A stretch of DNA of 64,000 nt from Variovorax sp. HW608 (lineage in GTDB: Bacteria; Pseudomonadota; Gammaproteobacteria; Burkholderiales; Burkholderiaceae_C). Positions within the stretch are counted from its first letter, which is position 1. Every line of letters starts with the position of its first letter. A model generated the notes under the pieces. The model did not search any database and was not told the origin of the DNA. It was given only the letters and a program-made list of their open reading frames with translations. A program made the position numbers and the translations under genes. The stretch lies in assembly GCF_900090195.1 (NCBI RefSeq), contig NZ_LT607803.1, positions 5,854,229 through 5,918,228 of the forward strand. The letters run 5' to 3'. Of the stretch, positions 12,077-20,663 are shown piece after piece.

Positions 12077-13024
12077 ATGAACGCGCCACGCACACGGGTG
12101 CAGCGGCGCCCTGTGCACGGGGTGTTGCTGCTCGACAAACCGCTGGGTCTGTCCAGCAACCAGGCCCTGCAGAAGGCCAAGTGGCTGCTGCGCGCCGAGA
12201 AGGCCGGGCATACCGGCACGCTGGACCCCCTCGCGACCGGTGTGCTGCCGCTGTGCTTCGGCGCCGCCACCAAGTTCAGCCAGCTCCATCTGGATGCGGA
12301 CAAGACCTACGAGGCCGTGGCCCGCCTGGGCGTCAGGACATCGACCGGCGATGCCGAAGGCGAAGTGATCGAGCGGCGCCCGGTCGCCGTCGACGAGGGC
12401 GATCTGGCGCGGGTGCAGGCCCGCTTCACCGGCCCGATCCGCCAGGTGCCGCCGATGCACAGCGCCCTCAAGAAGGACGGCAGGGCGCTGTACGAATATG
12501 CCCGCGAAGGCCTCGAAGTCGAACGCGCCGCGCGCGACGTCGTGATCCACAGCCTTTCGATCACCACCCAGCCGGGCAGCGACGACATCCACATCCGGGC
12601 CACCGTCAGCAAGGGCACCTACATCCGCACGCTCGGCGAGGACATCGGCGAAGCCCTCGGTTGCGGTGCCCACCTCGTTGCCTTGCGGCGCATCGCCACC
12701 GGCGGCTTCCATGCCAGCCAATGCGTGACGCTGGAGGCCTTCGAAGCCATGGACGAAAGCGAACGCCTTGCCCGCCTCCTGCCCGCCGAGTCGCTGGTGG
12801 CCGATCACACCCGTGTCACGCTCGGTGCGGAAGATGCCGGTCGCTTCCTCTCCGGCCTTCGCCGGCGCGGTGGCTGGTCCGATTCCCCGGCCGTGGCCGT
12901 GTTCGGCGACCGGCCTCGCACCTTCCTCGGCACCGCCCACGTGAAGGCGGGCGAACTCATTCCGGGGCGCTTGCTGAGCCCCATCGAAATACAGCAAACA
13001 CTATTGACCGAAGCGACACCATGA
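12077..13024 (+). CDS. truB: tRNA pseudouridine(55) synthase TruB
   Basis: Makes pseudouridine 55 in the T-loop of tRNAs (315 aa; E. coli TruB 314). The catalytic aspartate is in KAGHTGTLDPLATGVL (about residue 48). The conserved TRGKxYIRTL-type motif appears as SKGTYIRTLGEDIG near residue 180, followed by the small C-terminal PUA-like domain. The stop codon overlaps the typA start (ATGA at 13021-13024), so the two are translationally coupled. Confidence 0.95.
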   Translation: MNAPRTRVQRRPVHGVLLLDKPLGLSSNQALQKAKWLLRAEKAGHTGTLDPLATGVLPLCFGAATKFSQLHLDADKTYEAVARLGVRTSTGDAEGEVIERRPVAVDEGDLARVQARFTGPIRQVPPMHSALKKDGRALYEYAREGLEVERAARDVVIHSLSITTQPGSDDIHIRATVSKGTYIRTLGEDIGEALGCGAHLVALRRIATGGFHASQCVTLEAFEAMDESERLARLLPAESLVADHTRVTLGAEDAGRFLSGLRRRGGWSDSPAVAVFGDRPRTFLGTAHVKAGELIPGRLLSPIEIQQTLLTEATP

Positions 13025-14853
13025 GCACCAATCAGATTCGCAACATCGCCATCATTGCCCACGTCGACCATGGCAAGACCACGATGGTCGACCAGCTGCT
13101 GCGCCAGTCGGGCACCTTTGCCGAGCACGAGAAAGTGGTCGACACCGTGATGGACAACAACGCCATCGAAAAAGAGCGCGGCATCACGATCCTGGCCAAG
13201 AACTGCGCCGTGACCTGGAAGGGCACGCACATCAACATCGTGGACACCCCCGGGCACGCGGACTTCGGCGGCGAGGTGGAGCGTGCGCTGAGCATGGTCG
13301 ACGGCGTCGTGCTGCTGATCGATGCGCAGGAAGGCCCGATGCCGCAAACGCGCTTCGTGACCAAGAAGGCGCTGGCCCTGGGCCTGAAGCCGATCCTGGT
13401 CGTGAACAAGGTCGACAAGCCCGGCGCACGTCCGGATCACGTGGTCAACGCCGCCTTCGACCTGTTCGACAAGCTGGGCGCCACCGACGAGCAACTCGAC
13501 TTCCCCGTGGTCTACGCCTCGGGCATCAACGGCTGGTCGTCGCTGGAAGAAGGCGCGCCGGGCGAGCAGTGGGGGCCGGACATGTCGGCGCTGTTCGACA
13601 CCGTCCTCAAGCACGTGCCCGCGCACGCCGGCGATCCCGACGCACCGCTGCAGCTGCAGATCTCCGCGCTCGACTTCTCGACCTTCGTGGGCCGCATCGG
13701 CGTGGGCCGCGTCAACGCGGGGACCATCAAGCCGATGATGGACGTCGTCGTGATGGAAGGGCCGGACGGCAAGGCGATCAAGGGAAGAGTCAACCAGGTG
13801 CTGACCTTCCAGGGCCTGGATCGCGTCCAGACCAAGGAGGCGGGCCCCGGTGAAATCGTGCTGATCAACGGCATCGAGGACATCGGCATCGGCGTCACGA
13901 TCACCGATCCGGCGAAGCCGGCGCCGCTGCCGATGCTCAGGATCGACGAGCCGACCCTGACGATGAACTTCTGCGTCAACACCAGCCCGCTCGCCGGCCG
14001 CGAAGGCAAGTACGTCACCAGCCGCCAGATCTGGGACCGCCTGCAGAAGGAACTGCAGCACAACGTGGCGCTGCGCGTGAAGGAAACCAACGAAGAAGGC
14101 GTCTTCGAAGTGATGGGCCGCGGTGAACTGCACCTCACCATCCTGCTGGAGAACATGCGCCGCGAAGGCTACGAGATGGCGGTCTCCAAGCCGCGCGTGG
14201 TGTTCCGCGACATCGAAGGCGTGCGCTGCGAGCCGATCGAGCTGGTGACCGCCGACATCGAGGAACAGCACCAGGGCGGCGTGATGCAGGCGCTCGGCGA
14301 GCGCAAGGGCGACCTCGTCAACATGGAGCCGGACGGCAAGGGCCGCGTGCGCCTCGAATACCGCATTCCGGCGCGCGGCCTGATCGGGTTCAGCAACGAA
14401 TTCCTCAACCTGACGCGCGGTTCGGGCCTGATCTCCAACATCTTCGACGGCTACGAGCCGCACAAGGGCGAGATCGGCGGCCGCAAGAACGGCGTGCTGA
14501 TCTCGATGGACGACGGCGAGATCTTCACCTACGCGCTGGGCAAGCTGGACGATCGCGGCCGCATGTTCGTGCGCGCCAACGACCCGGTGTACGAGGGCAT
14601 GATCGTCGGCATCCACAGCCGCGACAACGACCTGGTGGTCAACGCCACGCGCACCAAGCAGCTCACCAACTTCCGCGTCTCGGGCAAGGAAGACGCGATC
14701 AAGATCACGCCGCCGATCGATCTCACGCTGGAGTACGGCGTGGAGTTCATCGAGGACGACGAGCTGGTCGAGATCACGCCCAAGAGCGTGCGCCTGCGCA
14801 AGCGCTACCTCAAGGAACACGAGCGCAAGCGCGCCTCGCGCGAGACCGCCTGA
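13021..14853 (+). CDS. typA: Ribosome-associated GTPase TypA/BipA
   Basis: Translational GTPase of the EF-G family involved in 50S assembly and stress or cold adaptation (610 aa). Motifs: GHVDHGKT (about 15-22), switch-[26 protein letters not shown] and SGING. Domains II, III and V follow, with the BipA-specific C-terminal domain carrying [18 protein letters not shown]. The start is the ATG that overlaps the truB stop. Its stop shares one base with the start of the next gene (TGATG), so a DMT permease is coupled to it. Confidence 0.95.
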   Translation: MSTNQIRNIAIIAHVDHGKTTMVDQLLRQSGTFAEHEKVVDTVMDNNAIEKERGITILAKNCAVTWKGTHINIVDTPGHADFGGEVERALSMVDGVVLLIDAQEGPMPQTRFVTKKALALGLKPILVVNKVDKPGARPDHVVNAAFDLFDKLGATDEQLDFPVVYASGINGWSSLEEGAPGEQWGPDMSALFDTVLKHVPAHAGDPDAPLQLQISALDFSTFVGRIGVGRVNAGTIKPMMDVVVMEGPDGKAIKGRVNQVLTFQGLDRVQTKEAGPGEIVLINGIEDIGIGVTITDPAKPAPLPMLRIDEPTLTMNFCVNTSPLAGREGKYVTSRQIWDRLQKELQHNVALRVKETNEEGVFEVMGRGELHLTILLENMRREGYEMAVSKPRVVFRDIEGVRCEPIELVTADIEEQHQGGVMQALGERKGDLVNMEPDGKGRVRLEYRIPARGLIGFSNEFLNLTRGSGLISNIFDGYEPHKGEIGGRKNGVLISMDDGEIFTYALGKLDDRGRMFVRANDPVYEGMIVGIHSRDNDLVVNATRTKQLTNFRVSGKEDAIKITPPIDLTLEYGVEFIEDDELVEITPKSVRLRKRYLKEHERKRASRETA

Positions 14854-15770
14854 TGCATGCCGGAGGTCGTGGTTTGACCCATGGCCGTGCCGCCTGGCTG
14901 ATGGTCGCCGTGACCCTGATGTGGGCCACGGCCGGACTGGTCACTCGGCATCTGGAGCACGCGCGCAGCTTCGAAGTGACGTTCTGGCGCAGCTTCTTCA
15001 CGCTGGTGGCGCTGCTCGTCATCCTGCCGCTGTGGCAGGGGCCGGCGGTGTTCGCCAAGATCCGCCGCGGCGGGCGCGAGCTGTGGATCTCGGGCCTCTG
15101 CTGGAGCGTGATGTTCACCGCCTTCATGGTGGCGCTCACGCTGACCAGCGTCGCCAACGTCCTCGTGACGATGGCCGTCGGGCCGCTTCTGACCGCGCTG
15201 GCCGCGCGGATCTTCATCGGCCACAAGCTGCCTGCCCGCACCTGGGCCGCGATCGTGCTGGCGGGCCTGGGCATCGGCTGGATGTACGGCACGCAACTGG
15301 GGGAGGGCCTGCTCGTCGGCACGCTCGTGGCCTTGTGCGTGCCGCTCGCGGCGGCGTGCAACTGGACGGTGGTCCAGCATGCGCATGCGAAAGGCCATGA
15401 CATCGACCTCGTGCCGGCAGTGCTGATCGGCGCGGCCATCTCGGCGCTGGTCACCTTGCCGCTGGCCTGGCCGTTCCAGGCGAATGCGCACGATCTGAGC
15501 CTGCTGGCCTTTCTCGGCCTGGTGCAGCTTGCGATCCCATGCGTACTTTCGGTTATCTGCGCCCGCGTGCTGAAGGCGCCCGAGGTGTCGCTGCTCGCGC
15601 TCCTGGAAGTGATCTTCGGCATTGCGCTCGCCTGGGTCGGCGCCGGCGAGGAACCGCCGTCCAGCGTGCTGACCGGCGGCGCCCTCGTGATCGGCGCATT
15701 GGTGTTCAATGAACTGCTCGGCCTGCGCGAGCGCCGCGTTCCCGGTGCGGCGCTGAGCGGAAGTTCCTGA
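14853..15770 (+). CDS. EamA/DMT-superfamily permease
   Basis: Inner-membrane transporter of the drug/metabolite superfamily (305 aa) with ten hydrophobic segments in two EamA halves. The first half opens with AAWLMVAVTLMWATAGLVTRH; the second opens near LIGAAISALVTLPLAW and ends in LTGGALVIGALVFNELLGLRE. Substrate cannot be told; relatives export amino acids or metabolites. The ATG at 14853 overlaps the typA stop by one base. No translation role is implied by the coupling. Confidence 0.85.
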   Translation: MHAGGRGLTHGRAAWLMVAVTLMWATAGLVTRHLEHARSFEVTFWRSFFTLVALLVILPLWQGPAVFAKIRRGGRELWISGLCWSVMFTAFMVALTLTSVANVLVTMAVGPLLTALAARIFIGHKLPARTWAAIVLAGLGIGWMYGTQLGEGLLVGTLVALCVPLAAACNWTVVQHAHAKGHDIDLVPAVLIGAAISALVTLPLAWPFQANAHDLSLLAFLGLVQLAIPCVLSVICARVLKAPEVSLLALLEVIFGIALAWVGAGEEPPSSVLTGGALVIGALVFNELLGLRERRVPGAALSGSS

Positions 15771-15838
15771 ACTAAGGGCAATCACTGATCCCCGGACCTG
15801 GACTGCCACGTTGATTCATTTTTCGAAGGAAGGTATTG

Positions 15839-16231
15839 ATGCGACTTTCATCCACTCTTCTGGCTTGTGCCCTGGCCGCCGCGCCGTTTTGCGCTTCGGC
15901 GCAGGTGTCGGTCAACATCAACGTGCCCGGCCTGATAACGGTGGCGCCGCCTGCGCCGCGCTACGAGCCGCTGCCGCCGCCGCGCGTGGGCTATGTCTGG
16001 GTGCCGGGGGCCTGGCAGTACCGCCACGACGCCTACGCCTGGCAGCAGGGCTACTGGCAGCCCGCCAGGCCGGACTACGTCTATGCGCCCGGCCGCTGGG
16101 TGCAGGCCCAGGGCGGATGGCGCTGGGTCGAGCCCGAATGGAAGCCGGGCAAGGCGAAGGGGCATCATCAGGACTTCGACGGTGATGGCTATCACTGCCC
16201 TCCGGGACAGGCGAAAAAGGGCCGGTGCTGA
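15839..16231 (+). CDS. Secreted YXWGXW-repeat protein
   Basis: Small exported protein (130 aa). Signal peptide MRLSSTLLACALAAAPFCASAQ (cleavage after ASA, about residue 21), then a proline stretch, then aromatic repeats YVWVPGAWQ, YAWQQGYWQ and YVYAPGRWVQAQGGWRW typical of the YXWGXW-repeat family (function unknown, envelope). The C-terminus is basic with a DFDGDGYHC segment and a terminal KKGRC. The ATG at 15839 follows GAAGGAAGG, a strong ribosome-binding site. A bidirectional hairpin terminator lies 20 nt after the stop. Confidence 0.8.
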   Translation: MRLSSTLLACALAAAPFCASAQVSVNINVPGLITVAPPAPRYEPLPPPRVGYVWVPGAWQYRHDAYAWQQGYWQPARPDYVYAPGRWVQAQGGWRWVEPEWKPGKAKGHHQDFDGDGYHCPPGQAKKGRC

Positions 16232-16245
16232 TCCGTCCCCTGCGA

Positions 16246-16284
16246 ACGAAAAAAAAGGCCGGTTGCGACCGGCCCTTTTCTTTT
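16246..16284. terminator. Bidirectional intrinsic terminator
   Basis: GGCCGGT (16257-16263) pairs with ACCGGCC (16268-16274) around a TGCG loop. It is preceded by A8 and followed by TTTTCTTTT, so it can end transcription from both sides. It serves the convergent YXWGXW gene and the COG4315 lipoprotein gene. Confidence 0.85.
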
Positions 16285-16297
16285 GCATCGCCTCGGC

Positions 16298-16678
16298 TCA
16301 GGGGCGCGCGACCTTCCAGACGCCCAGCATCCCGTCGCCGGTCTTGTCGCCGGGCTTGGCGTCCTTCGACCAGTAGTACAGCGGCGAGCCCTTGTAGGCC
16401 CACTGCTTCTTGCCGTCATCGCGCGTGATGATCGTATAGGCGCCCATGGGCTTGGCCGTGTCGGCCACCGGGAGCGGCGGCCAGTTGGCGGCGCACGGAC
16501 CGTTGCAGGCCGATTTGCCGCTGTTGGGCGCGTCACGGTCGAAGGTGTAGAGCGTCATGCCCGTCGGGCCGATCAGCACGCCGTCGGCGGTGCGGGTGGG
16601 CGTGTCGGCTGCGGGTGACATGCTTCCGCAACCGGCAAGCAGGGCGGCGGCAAGGATCGAGGCGCTGAACAGTTTCAT
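16298..16678 (-). CDS. COG4315-type secreted repeat lipoprotein
   Basis: Predicted lipoprotein (126 aa). The ATG at 16678 opens a type II signal peptide with lipobox LLAGC (Cys about residue 17). The mature part has two copies of the fold usually annotated as secreted repeat of unknown function: TLYTFDRDAPNSGKSACNGPCAANWPPL, then GKKQWAYKGSPLYYWSKDAKPGDKTGDG. It lies directly downstream of the ECF sigma and anti-sigma genes in the same direction, 46 nt after the anti-sigma stop, so it is a likely member of that regulon. Confidence 0.82.
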   Translation of the reverse strand: MKLFSASILAAALLAGCGSMSPAADTPTRTADGVLIGPTGMTLYTFDRDAPNSGKSACNGPCAANWPPLPVADTAKPMGAYTIITRDDGKKQWAYKGSPLYYWSKDAKPGDKTGDGMLGVWKVARP

Positions 16679-16724
16679 GAAGTTTTCTCCTTCGGTTGAA
16701 AAAAATGGGGCGCGAAGCCGCAGT

Positions 16725-17459
16725 CTATCCATCGGCCTTTTCAAGCTGGCGGTGGACCACGGTGGCGAGACCGAGCAAGGCGTCCCGCGAGAGCGGGCCG
16801 GTCAGTGCATAGCCGAAGCCGCGGTCGACCCAGTAGAAGCTGGGGACCGGGCCGTCGGCCGAGAAGCGGAAGGCTGTTTCGTCGCCGCGTGAAGCATCGG
16901 CCCCGGCACCCAGGCTGCCGATGTAGAGGGTGAGCCGCTCGCCACCGGCCCGCTCGAACATGAACTGCGCGCGTGCGCCTTCATTGCCCGGCAGCAGGCG
17001 TCCGCCGACCAGCGTGTAGCCCTGCGCCGTGAGATCGGGCACGCGCAAGGGCCTGTCGAGCCGCCTGGACAGCCATTGGACGAGATGCTGCTGTTCGGCC
17101 GCGGCCACCTCGACCGGGTGACGCTTCTCCGGCGCATAGACGACGTGCGCGACGGCGGCGGCATGAACGAACTCGCGGGCCGCCGGCGAACGCGCCAACA
17201 TCGACCCGGTGCCGGAACCCGTCCATTGCGCATTGGCCAGCCAGCCGGCGCCAAAGGCAAGCGCAATACCTGCGGCCATGCCGCCCCAGCGCGCCCATCG
17301 CGCCTTGTGCGCCTGCGAGCGTGCGGCCCGCCGCGCCGCGGCCAGCAAGGTCGGCGGAATCGGCTCGTCGAGCACCTCGCGATGCAACTCTCGCAAGGCG
17401 TCGCGCTCAGCCTGCCATTCGGGCGAGGCGTCATCGAAGGGAGCTTCGGTGGTCTTCAT
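16725..17459 (-). CDS. Membrane anti-sigma factor
   Basis: Probable anti-sigma factor (244 aa) paired with the ECF sigma encoded 12 nt upstream. The cytoplasmic N-terminus (about 1-58) is followed by one membrane segment, GGMAAGIALAFGAGWLANAQW, and a periplasmic domain of about 165 residues. The N-terminus starts SPEWQAERDALRELHREVLDEPIPPTL, common in RsiW-like zinc-free anti-sigma proteins of Burkholderiales. No HxxxCxxC zinc motif is visible. The stop lies just before the lipoprotein gene. Assigned from topology and context. Confidence 0.82.
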   Translation of the reverse strand: MKTTEAPFDDASPEWQAERDALRELHREVLDEPIPPTLLAAARRAARSQAHKARWARWGGMAAGIALAFGAGWLANAQWTGSGTGSMLARSPAAREFVHAAAVAHVVYAPEKRHPVEVAAAEQQHLVQWLSRRLDRPLRVPDLTAQGYTLVGGRLLPGNEGARAQFMFERAGGERLTLYIGSLGAGADASRGDETAFRFSADGPVPSFYWVDRGFGYALTGPLSRDALLGLATVVHRQLEKADG

Positions 17460-17471
17460 GATGTGGGCCGG

Positions 17472-17981
17472 CTACTTGAGGCGCCGCAGACCGGGACGGC
17501 CCGTGACCGGCGGCGGCGCTGCTTCCATCAGTTCTCTCAGACGATCGCGTGCCCGCGAAAGTCGAGACATCACCGTGCCCACCGGAATGCCGAGCACCTT
17601 GGCCACCTCTGCATAGGAAAGGTCTTCCAGCGCGACCAGCAGCAGCACCGCGCGCTGGTCTTCCGGCAGCAGCAGCAGGCAGCGCTGCAGATCGATGGCC
17701 TGGTCGCGATGCGAGTCGACGACCCGCAGTTCGTGGACCACGTCGTCGAGGTCGACCGCGCTGCGTGCCGGCGCGCGGCGGACCTGGCTCGCGAAGACGT
17801 TGTGCATGATCGTGAAGAGCCAGGCGCGCAGATCGGTGCCGACACGCCACAGGCGCCATTTGCTGCAGGCGCGCTCGAGCGTGTCCTGCACGAGGTCATC
17901 GGCGGTCCAGGCGTCGCCGGTCAGCGCGCGGGCATAGCGGCGCAGGCTCGGGATGTGCTGGACGATGGCGCTGGAATCCAT
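17472..17981 (-). CDS. ECF-family RNA polymerase sigma factor
   Basis: Extracytoplasmic-function sigma-70 factor (169 aa). Region 2 is DDLVQDTLERACSKWRLWRVGTDLRAWLFTIMHN; region 4 is LEDLSYAEVAKVLGIPVGTVMSRLSRARDRLREL, with a clear helix-turn-helix. Only sigma2 and sigma4 are present, as expected. It is first in a minus-strand unit with its anti-sigma and a lipoprotein. A hairpin (18008-18027) separates it from the acetyltransferase gene upstream. Its target promoters are not evident by eye. Confidence 0.92.
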   Translation of the reverse strand: MDSSAIVQHIPSLRRYARALTGDAWTADDLVQDTLERACSKWRLWRVGTDLRAWLFTIMHNVFASQVRRAPARSAVDLDDVVHELRVVDSHRDQAIDLQRCLLLLPEDQRAVLLLVALEDLSYAEVAKVLGIPVGTVMSRLSRARDRLRELMEAAPPPVTGRPGLRRLK

Positions 17982-18007
17982 GGATGCAGTTGGGCTGATG
18001 CTGCATG

Positions 18008-18027
18008 AACGCCGGCGACCCGGCGTT
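18008..18027. terminator. Hairpin between acetyltransferase and ECF sigma genes
   Basis: AACGCCGG (18008-18015) pairs with CCGGCGTT (18020-18027) around CGAC. It lacks a proper T-run on the minus strand, so termination is only possible, not certain. Confidence 0.4.
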
Positions 18028-18049
18028 TATTCCATGGCCTCAAAAAAAA

Positions 18050-18625
18050 TCAGCTGGCGTCCTTCAGGACGCGCCGCTTCAGCGGCTTCGCGGGGTTGCC
18101 GCCGTAGACGGTCCATGGTTCGAGCGACCGGAAGGCGACGCTGCGTGCGCCCAGCACCGCGCCTTCGCCGACTTCCACGCCGGGGCCGACGAAGGCCTCG
18201 GCCGCGATCCAGGCCCGCGGACCGATCGTGATCGGCCGTGCGATCAGCTGGAAAGCGCTCGACGAGATGTCGTGGGTGCCGGCGCAGAGGTGCGCCCCTT
18301 GCGAGACCAGTGCGCCGCGGCCCAGCGAGATCGGCGCCATGTTGTAGCAGGTCACCCGCTCGGCCAGCAGCGCGCGATCCGCGAGATGCAGATGAGGGGG
18401 ATACCAGACCCTCGCACTGCCGCGCACGTCGCTCGCCTCGCCCAGCCTGGCGCCGAAGAGCTTCAGCAGGAAGCGGCGCCAGAAGCTCATCTGCGGCGGC
18501 GTCCAGGACGCGAGGACGGCCCAGGTCACGTTCCAGACGGCGCGCAGGATCCGGTTGCCCAGCGAGAAGCTCGGGCCGCCTTCGAGCGGATTGACGCGCG
18601 AGGCGTCCAGGGGTTGCAGCGCCAT
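18050..18625 (-). CDS. WcaF-type hexapeptide-repeat acetyltransferase
   Basis: Left-handed beta-helix acyltransferase (191 aa) of the WcaF/NodL type, which O-acetylates sugars of exopolysaccharide or a related acceptor. The N-terminus PSFSLGNRILRAVWNVTWAVL matches the WcaF membrane-proximal leader. Hexapeptide turns run from GSARVWYPPHLHLADRALL through GPRAWIAAEAFVGPGVEVGEGAVLGARSV. The catalytic histidine is likely in LCAGTHDISSSAF. The ending TVYGGNPAKPLKRR is typical. It stands alone here, 10 nt downstream of smpB on the same strand, with no polysaccharide cluster in the window. Confidence 0.85.
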   Translation of the reverse strand: MALQPLDASRVNPLEGGPSFSLGNRILRAVWNVTWAVLASWTPPQMSFWRRFLLKLFGARLGEASDVRGSARVWYPPHLHLADRALLAERVTCYNMAPISLGRGALVSQGAHLCAGTHDISSSAFQLIARPITIGPRAWIAAEAFVGPGVEVGEGAVLGARSVAFRSLEPWTVYGGNPAKPLKRRVLKDAS

Positions 18626-18635
18626 CCGGGGTTCC

Positions 18636-19115
18636 TCAGCGGGTTCGGTTCTTCATGGCCCGTTCGACTTCACGCTTGCCTTCGCGATCCTTGATGGTGT
18701 CGCGCTTGTCGTGCTCGGCCTTGCCCTTCGCCAGCGCGATCTCGCATTTGACCTTGCCGGCCTTCCAGTGAAGGTTGATCGGAATGAGCGTGTAGCCCTT
18801 CTGCTCGACCTTGCCGATGAGCCGGCGGATCTGGTCCTTGTGCAAAAGCAATTTCTTGGTGCGCACCGAATCGGGATGGATGTGGGTCGATGCCGAGCGC
18901 AGCGGATTGATCTGGCAGCCGATGACGAAGAGTTCGCCCTCGCGGATCACGACGTAGCCGTCGGTCAGCTGCACCTTGCCTTCACGCAGCGACTTGACCT
19001 CCCAGCCTTCGAGCACCATGCCGGCCTCGAAGCGCTCCTCGAAGAAATAGTTGTACGCGGCTTTCTTGTTGTCCGCGATCCGGGAAGAGGGGTCCTGCTT
19101 TTTCTTTGTGGCCAT
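18636..19115 (-). CDS. smpB: SsrA-binding protein SmpB
   Basis: tmRNA partner in trans-translation rescue of stalled ribosomes (159 aa). OB-fold core with [32 protein letters not shown], the conserved GEL motif region, and the basic C-terminal tail [29 protein letters not shown] that probes the mRNA channel. It is divergent from ratA with 62 bp between the starts. No tmRNA gene was recognised in the window. Confidence 0.96.
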   Translation of the reverse strand: MATKKKQDPSSRIADNKKAAYNYFFEERFEAGMVLEGWEVKSLREGKVQLTDGYVVIREGELFVIGCQINPLRSASTHIHPDSVRTKKLLLHKDQIRRLIGKVEQKGYTLIPINLHWKAGKVKCEIALAKGKAEHDKRDTIKDREGKREVERAMKNRTR

Positions 19116-19146
19116 GAGGAATCAAGTGAGGTCGGCATGGCTTCAA

Positions 19147-19152
19147 TACAAT
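19147..19152 (+). promoter_or_regulatory. Possible -10 box of ratA
   Basis: TACAAT 26 nt upstream of the ratA ATG, in the context AATACAATCC. The same TACAATCC sequence precedes guaB. The -35 region is weak. Inference from consensus and position. Confidence 0.35.
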
Positions 19153-19177
19153 CCGTCGCGCACGCTGTGCCCATTCT

Positions 19178-19624
19178 ATGAAAACAGTCCACAAGTCCAT
19201 CCTCATCTGGTACAGCGCCGATGAGATGTACGCCCTGGTCACCGACGTGGCCAAGTATCCCGAGTTTCTCCCGTGGTGCGACCGCTCCAAGGTGATCGAG
19301 CAGGACGACTTCGGCATGACGGCCGAAGTCGGCCTGGCCTTCAGCGGCTTCCACCAGAGCTTCACCACGCGCAACACCCATGTGCCGGGTCGCGAGGTGC
19401 ATCTGAAGCTCGTCGACGGGCCGTTCTCGAACCTCGAAGGGGTCTGGAAGTTCACGCCGGTCGGAGAGAACGGCGAGCGCGCCTGCCGCGTCGAACTCAA
19501 CCTGAGCTACGGCTTCAACAGCATCGCGCTGCAGACGCTGGTCGGCCCGGTGTTCGACAAGATCGCCTCCAACCTGGTCGAAGCCTTCGTGAAACGCGCC
19601 GAGCACATCTACGACACTGCCTGA
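19178..19624 (+). CDS. ratA: RatA/CoQ10-like START-domain protein
   Basis: Member of the type II RatA / COQ10 START-like family (148 aa), starting MKTVHKSILIWYSADEMYALVTDVAKYPEFLPWC, the family hallmark. In E. coli RatA was reported to bind 50S subunits and block 70S formation; in mitochondria the homologue Coq10 binds ubiquinone, so the name toxin may mislead. It is adjacent to smpB, an arrangement conserved in many proteobacteria. The stop overlaps the rnfH start by one base. Confidence 0.9.
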   Translation: MKTVHKSILIWYSADEMYALVTDVAKYPEFLPWCDRSKVIEQDDFGMTAEVGLAFSGFHQSFTTRNTHVPGREVHLKLVDGPFSNLEGVWKFTPVGENGERACRVELNLSYGFNSIALQTLVGPVFDKIASNLVEAFVKRAEHIYDTA

Positions 19625-19956
19625 TGTTGCGAGTGACACTGGTGTGCTCGCCCGCGCCGCGGGAAGTGTTCGAAGAGATCCTGAGCCTGCCCGAAGGCGC
19701 AACCGTGCGCGATGCGGTCCTGGCGAGCGGGCTTGCCGCGGCCCATCCGGCCTTCGATTGGCAGGCGGCCGCGCCGGGCATCTGGGGGCGGGCGGTCGAA
19801 TGGACCCAGGCGCTCGCCGATCTCGATCGCGTCGAACTCTGCCGCCCGCTCGCCGTCGACCCCAAGGTGGCGCGGCGCGAGCGCTTCAAGCAGCAGGGAG
19901 CCCGTGGGACCGGGCTGTTCGCACGTCGCCGCAAAGGCGGCAAGGCGGGGTATTGA
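19624..19956 (+). CDS. rnfH: RnfH family ubiquitin-like protein
   Basis: UPF0125/RnfH protein (110 aa) with a beta-grasp fold: LRVTLVCSPAPREVFEEILSLPEGATVRDAVLASGL at the start and a VELCRPLAVDPKVARRERF block in the middle. It ends in a basic tail RRRKGGKAGY. Coupled to ratA through TGATG. In E. coli the pair is also called ratAB. The molecular role is not established. The ATG at 19624 is chosen because the longer open frame upstream is a shadow of ratA. Confidence 0.9.
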   Translation: MLRVTLVCSPAPREVFEEILSLPEGATVRDAVLASGLAAAHPAFDWQAAAPGIWGRAVEWTQALADLDRVELCRPLAVDPKVARRERFKQQGARGTGLFARRRKGGKAGY

Positions 19957-19975
19957 GTGGTCGCCGCAGGGCGGC

Positions 19976-20491
19976 TTACTTGCAGTCCGAATCGATCAGG
20001 GTCTGAAGGCGCTTCTGCTCGGCGGCACGTGTGTCGTCGTCCATGATCTCGCGCTCGCCCTGGGCGTTGACGCGCGCCAGGCGGATCCCGCTGTCCATCG
20101 TGGCCTTGCCTTCGCGGGCGCGCTTGCAGTTGTCCGCCTTGGCCTGGGCGGCCTTCTGCGCTTCGGCGGCCTGCTTGGCCTTTTCGGCTTCCTCGGCCTT
20201 GCGGGCCTTTTCCTCGAGTTCCTTGTCGACGCCGGACGGCTTGGCCGCGGCTGTCGTGGGGGCGGGCGAAGCCGGCGCGTCCTTTGCGGCGCCCTCGGGC
20301 GCCGGCGTGCTGAAGTTCAGGCGCTTGGCCGTGCTGGGCCGGCGCAGGATGTTCTTCTCGGGGATATCGATCGGAGGCGGCTGATCGCTGAAGACCTTCT
20401 TGTTGTCCTTGTCGATCCATTGCCACTGCGCCTGCGCGCCCAGCGGCAGCAGGAACACCGACCCAATGACGAGGAGATGCGCGAGTTTCAT
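19976..20491 (-). CDS. DUF4124 domain envelope protein
   Basis: Exported protein (171 aa). Signal peptide [22 protein letters not shown], then the DUF4124 module [27 protein letters not shown], followed by a long Ala/Lys/Glu-rich, probably coiled-coil, region (about 90-130) and a C-terminal Cys-containing helix. Function unknown. It is convergent with rnfH and divergent from guaB; the same neighbours are common in Comamonadaceae. Confidence 0.82.
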   Translation of the reverse strand: MKLAHLLVIGSVFLLPLGAQAQWQWIDKDNKKVFSDQPPPIDIPEKNILRRPSTAKRLNFSTPAPEGAAKDAPASPAPTTAAAKPSGVDKELEEKARKAEEAEKAKQAAEAQKAAQAKADNCKRAREGKATMDSGIRLARVNAQGEREIMDDDTRAAEQKRLQTLIDSDCK

Positions 20492-20636
20492 GGTCGGCAG
20501 TTTAGCCTTGCCTTACGTTTTGCAACCGGAGTTCTGGCATTTTCGCAACGCAGGACGCGCAAAGAGGCTCACTTTTCGGCCCTTGCATGGGAGAAGCCGC
20601 AATCCCCCACGCTGCCGGGTGGCCGCGGGCCATCGT

Positions 20637-20642
20637 TACAAT
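20637..20642 (+). promoter_or_regulatory. Possible -10 box of guaB
   Basis: TACAAT in the context TTACAATCC, 22 nt upstream of the guaB ATG. The -35 is poor. It resembles the element before ratA. Confidence 0.4.
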
Positions 20643-20663
20643 CCGTCTTTTGGAGCTTCACCC

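Noticed and set aside
8718..12095. Minus-strand frame of 1125 codons opposite infB
   Set aside because: Very long but lies antisense to nusA end, infB and rbfA, which are certain genes. Its composition (His/Arg/Asp/Gly repeats) is the usual shadow of high-GC codon bias.
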